A stretch of 12,346 nt of DNA from Firmicutes bacterium UBA5420 (GTDB lineage Bacteria; Bacillota; Limnochordia; Darwinibacteriales; Darwinibacteriaceae): positions 1 to 12,346 of the forward strand of contig DHNI01000025.1 in NCBI GenBank assembly GCA_002409455.1. Direction: 5' to 3'. The position numbers were made by a program, and so were the translations under genes. The notes below the pieces were generated by a model. The model worked only from the letters and a program-made list of their open reading frames with translations. It had not been told where the DNA came from and searched no databases. Below are positions 12,278 through 12,346 of this stretch, one piece after another. How positions within the stretch are numbered: position 1 is the stretch's first letter; the number at the start of each line of letters is the position of its first letter.

Positions 12278-12307
12278 AGAAAAGAAAGCCGAGCCTAGAC
12301 TCAGCTT
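12278..12307 (-). terminator. Terminator-like hairpin in front of rny
   Basis: On the minus strand AAGCTGAG (12307-12300), a 6-nt loop and CTCGGCTT (12293-12286) form an 8-bp stem with one G-U pair, followed by the T-rich TCTTTTCT (12285-12278), with a second run of seven T further on (12273-12267). It probably ends the gene upstream, which is outside the window. Its T-tract stops 12 nt before the rny ribosome binding site, so any rny promoter must be upstream of it. The remaining bases to the window end (12308-12346) hold only A/T-rich sequence with no recognisable gene. Confidence 0.75.
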
Positions 12308-12346
12308 TTTTCCGTGTTTGAGATCACTTTTTTTGCAAGACTTTTT

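Overview
The window is a run of sixteen genes, all on the minus strand, from an endospore-forming member of the Bacillota (Firmicutes). The evidence is the combination of RNase Y, YmdB and SpoVS, a SpoVAF/GerA-type germination protein, a GerW/YtfJ sporulation protein, ScpA/ScpB, and strong AGGAGG ribosome binding sites throughout. An oxygen-sensitive 2-hydroxyacyl-CoA dehydratase-type activase with two partner-like proteins suggests an anaerobic, clostridial-type lineage. Genus and species cannot be read from the sequence. There is no sign of prophage, insertion sequence, CRISPR, tRNA or rRNA, and no gene-free stretch exceeds about 100 bases.

The order below follows transcription, from high to low coordinates. 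(1) 12346-9019: a terminator hairpin, then rny (RNase Y), an unrecognised 168-residue protein, ymdB (metallophosphoesterase) and spoVS. This is the familiar Bacillus rny-ymdB-spoVS order with one extra gene coupled to ymdB. A sigma-H-like promoter lies just before spoVS. (2) 8919-7302: an M19 membrane dipeptidase, a dodecin flavin-storage protein with a TTG start, and a small holin-4-like membrane protein, separated by strong hairpins. (3) 7223-833: a tightly packed set comprising a SpoVAF-like protein, a 2-hydroxyglutaryl-CoA dehydratase-like/DUF2229-type protein that appears to start at ATT, a second protein of that family, an ASKHA-fold activase, an M50 site-2 protease, scpA and scpB. Most junctions overlap or are nearly contiguous. 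(4) 800-1: a DUF2953 (YtfI-like) protein and the N-terminal part of YtfJ/GerW, cut by the window edge.

Functionally the window mixes RNA turnover (rny, ymdB), chromosome segregation (scpAB), sporulation and germination (spoVS, spoVAF-like, ytfJ and its DUF2953 partner) and an uncharacterised ATP-driven iron-sulfur electron-transfer set (activase and two partners) with no dehydratase next to it.

The most unusual features are regulatory. Six junctions carry terminator-like hairpins ending 40 nt or less before the next start codon, too close for a conventional promoter in between; in one of them the stem encloses the ribosome binding site and start codon of the DUF2953 gene. The first DUF2229-type gene has its conserved N-terminus in frame with no ATG, GTG or TTG, leaving an AUU codon behind a good ribosome binding site. 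Two further genes (rny, holin-like) have a GTG buried in the ribosome binding site itself, so their starts are uncertain.
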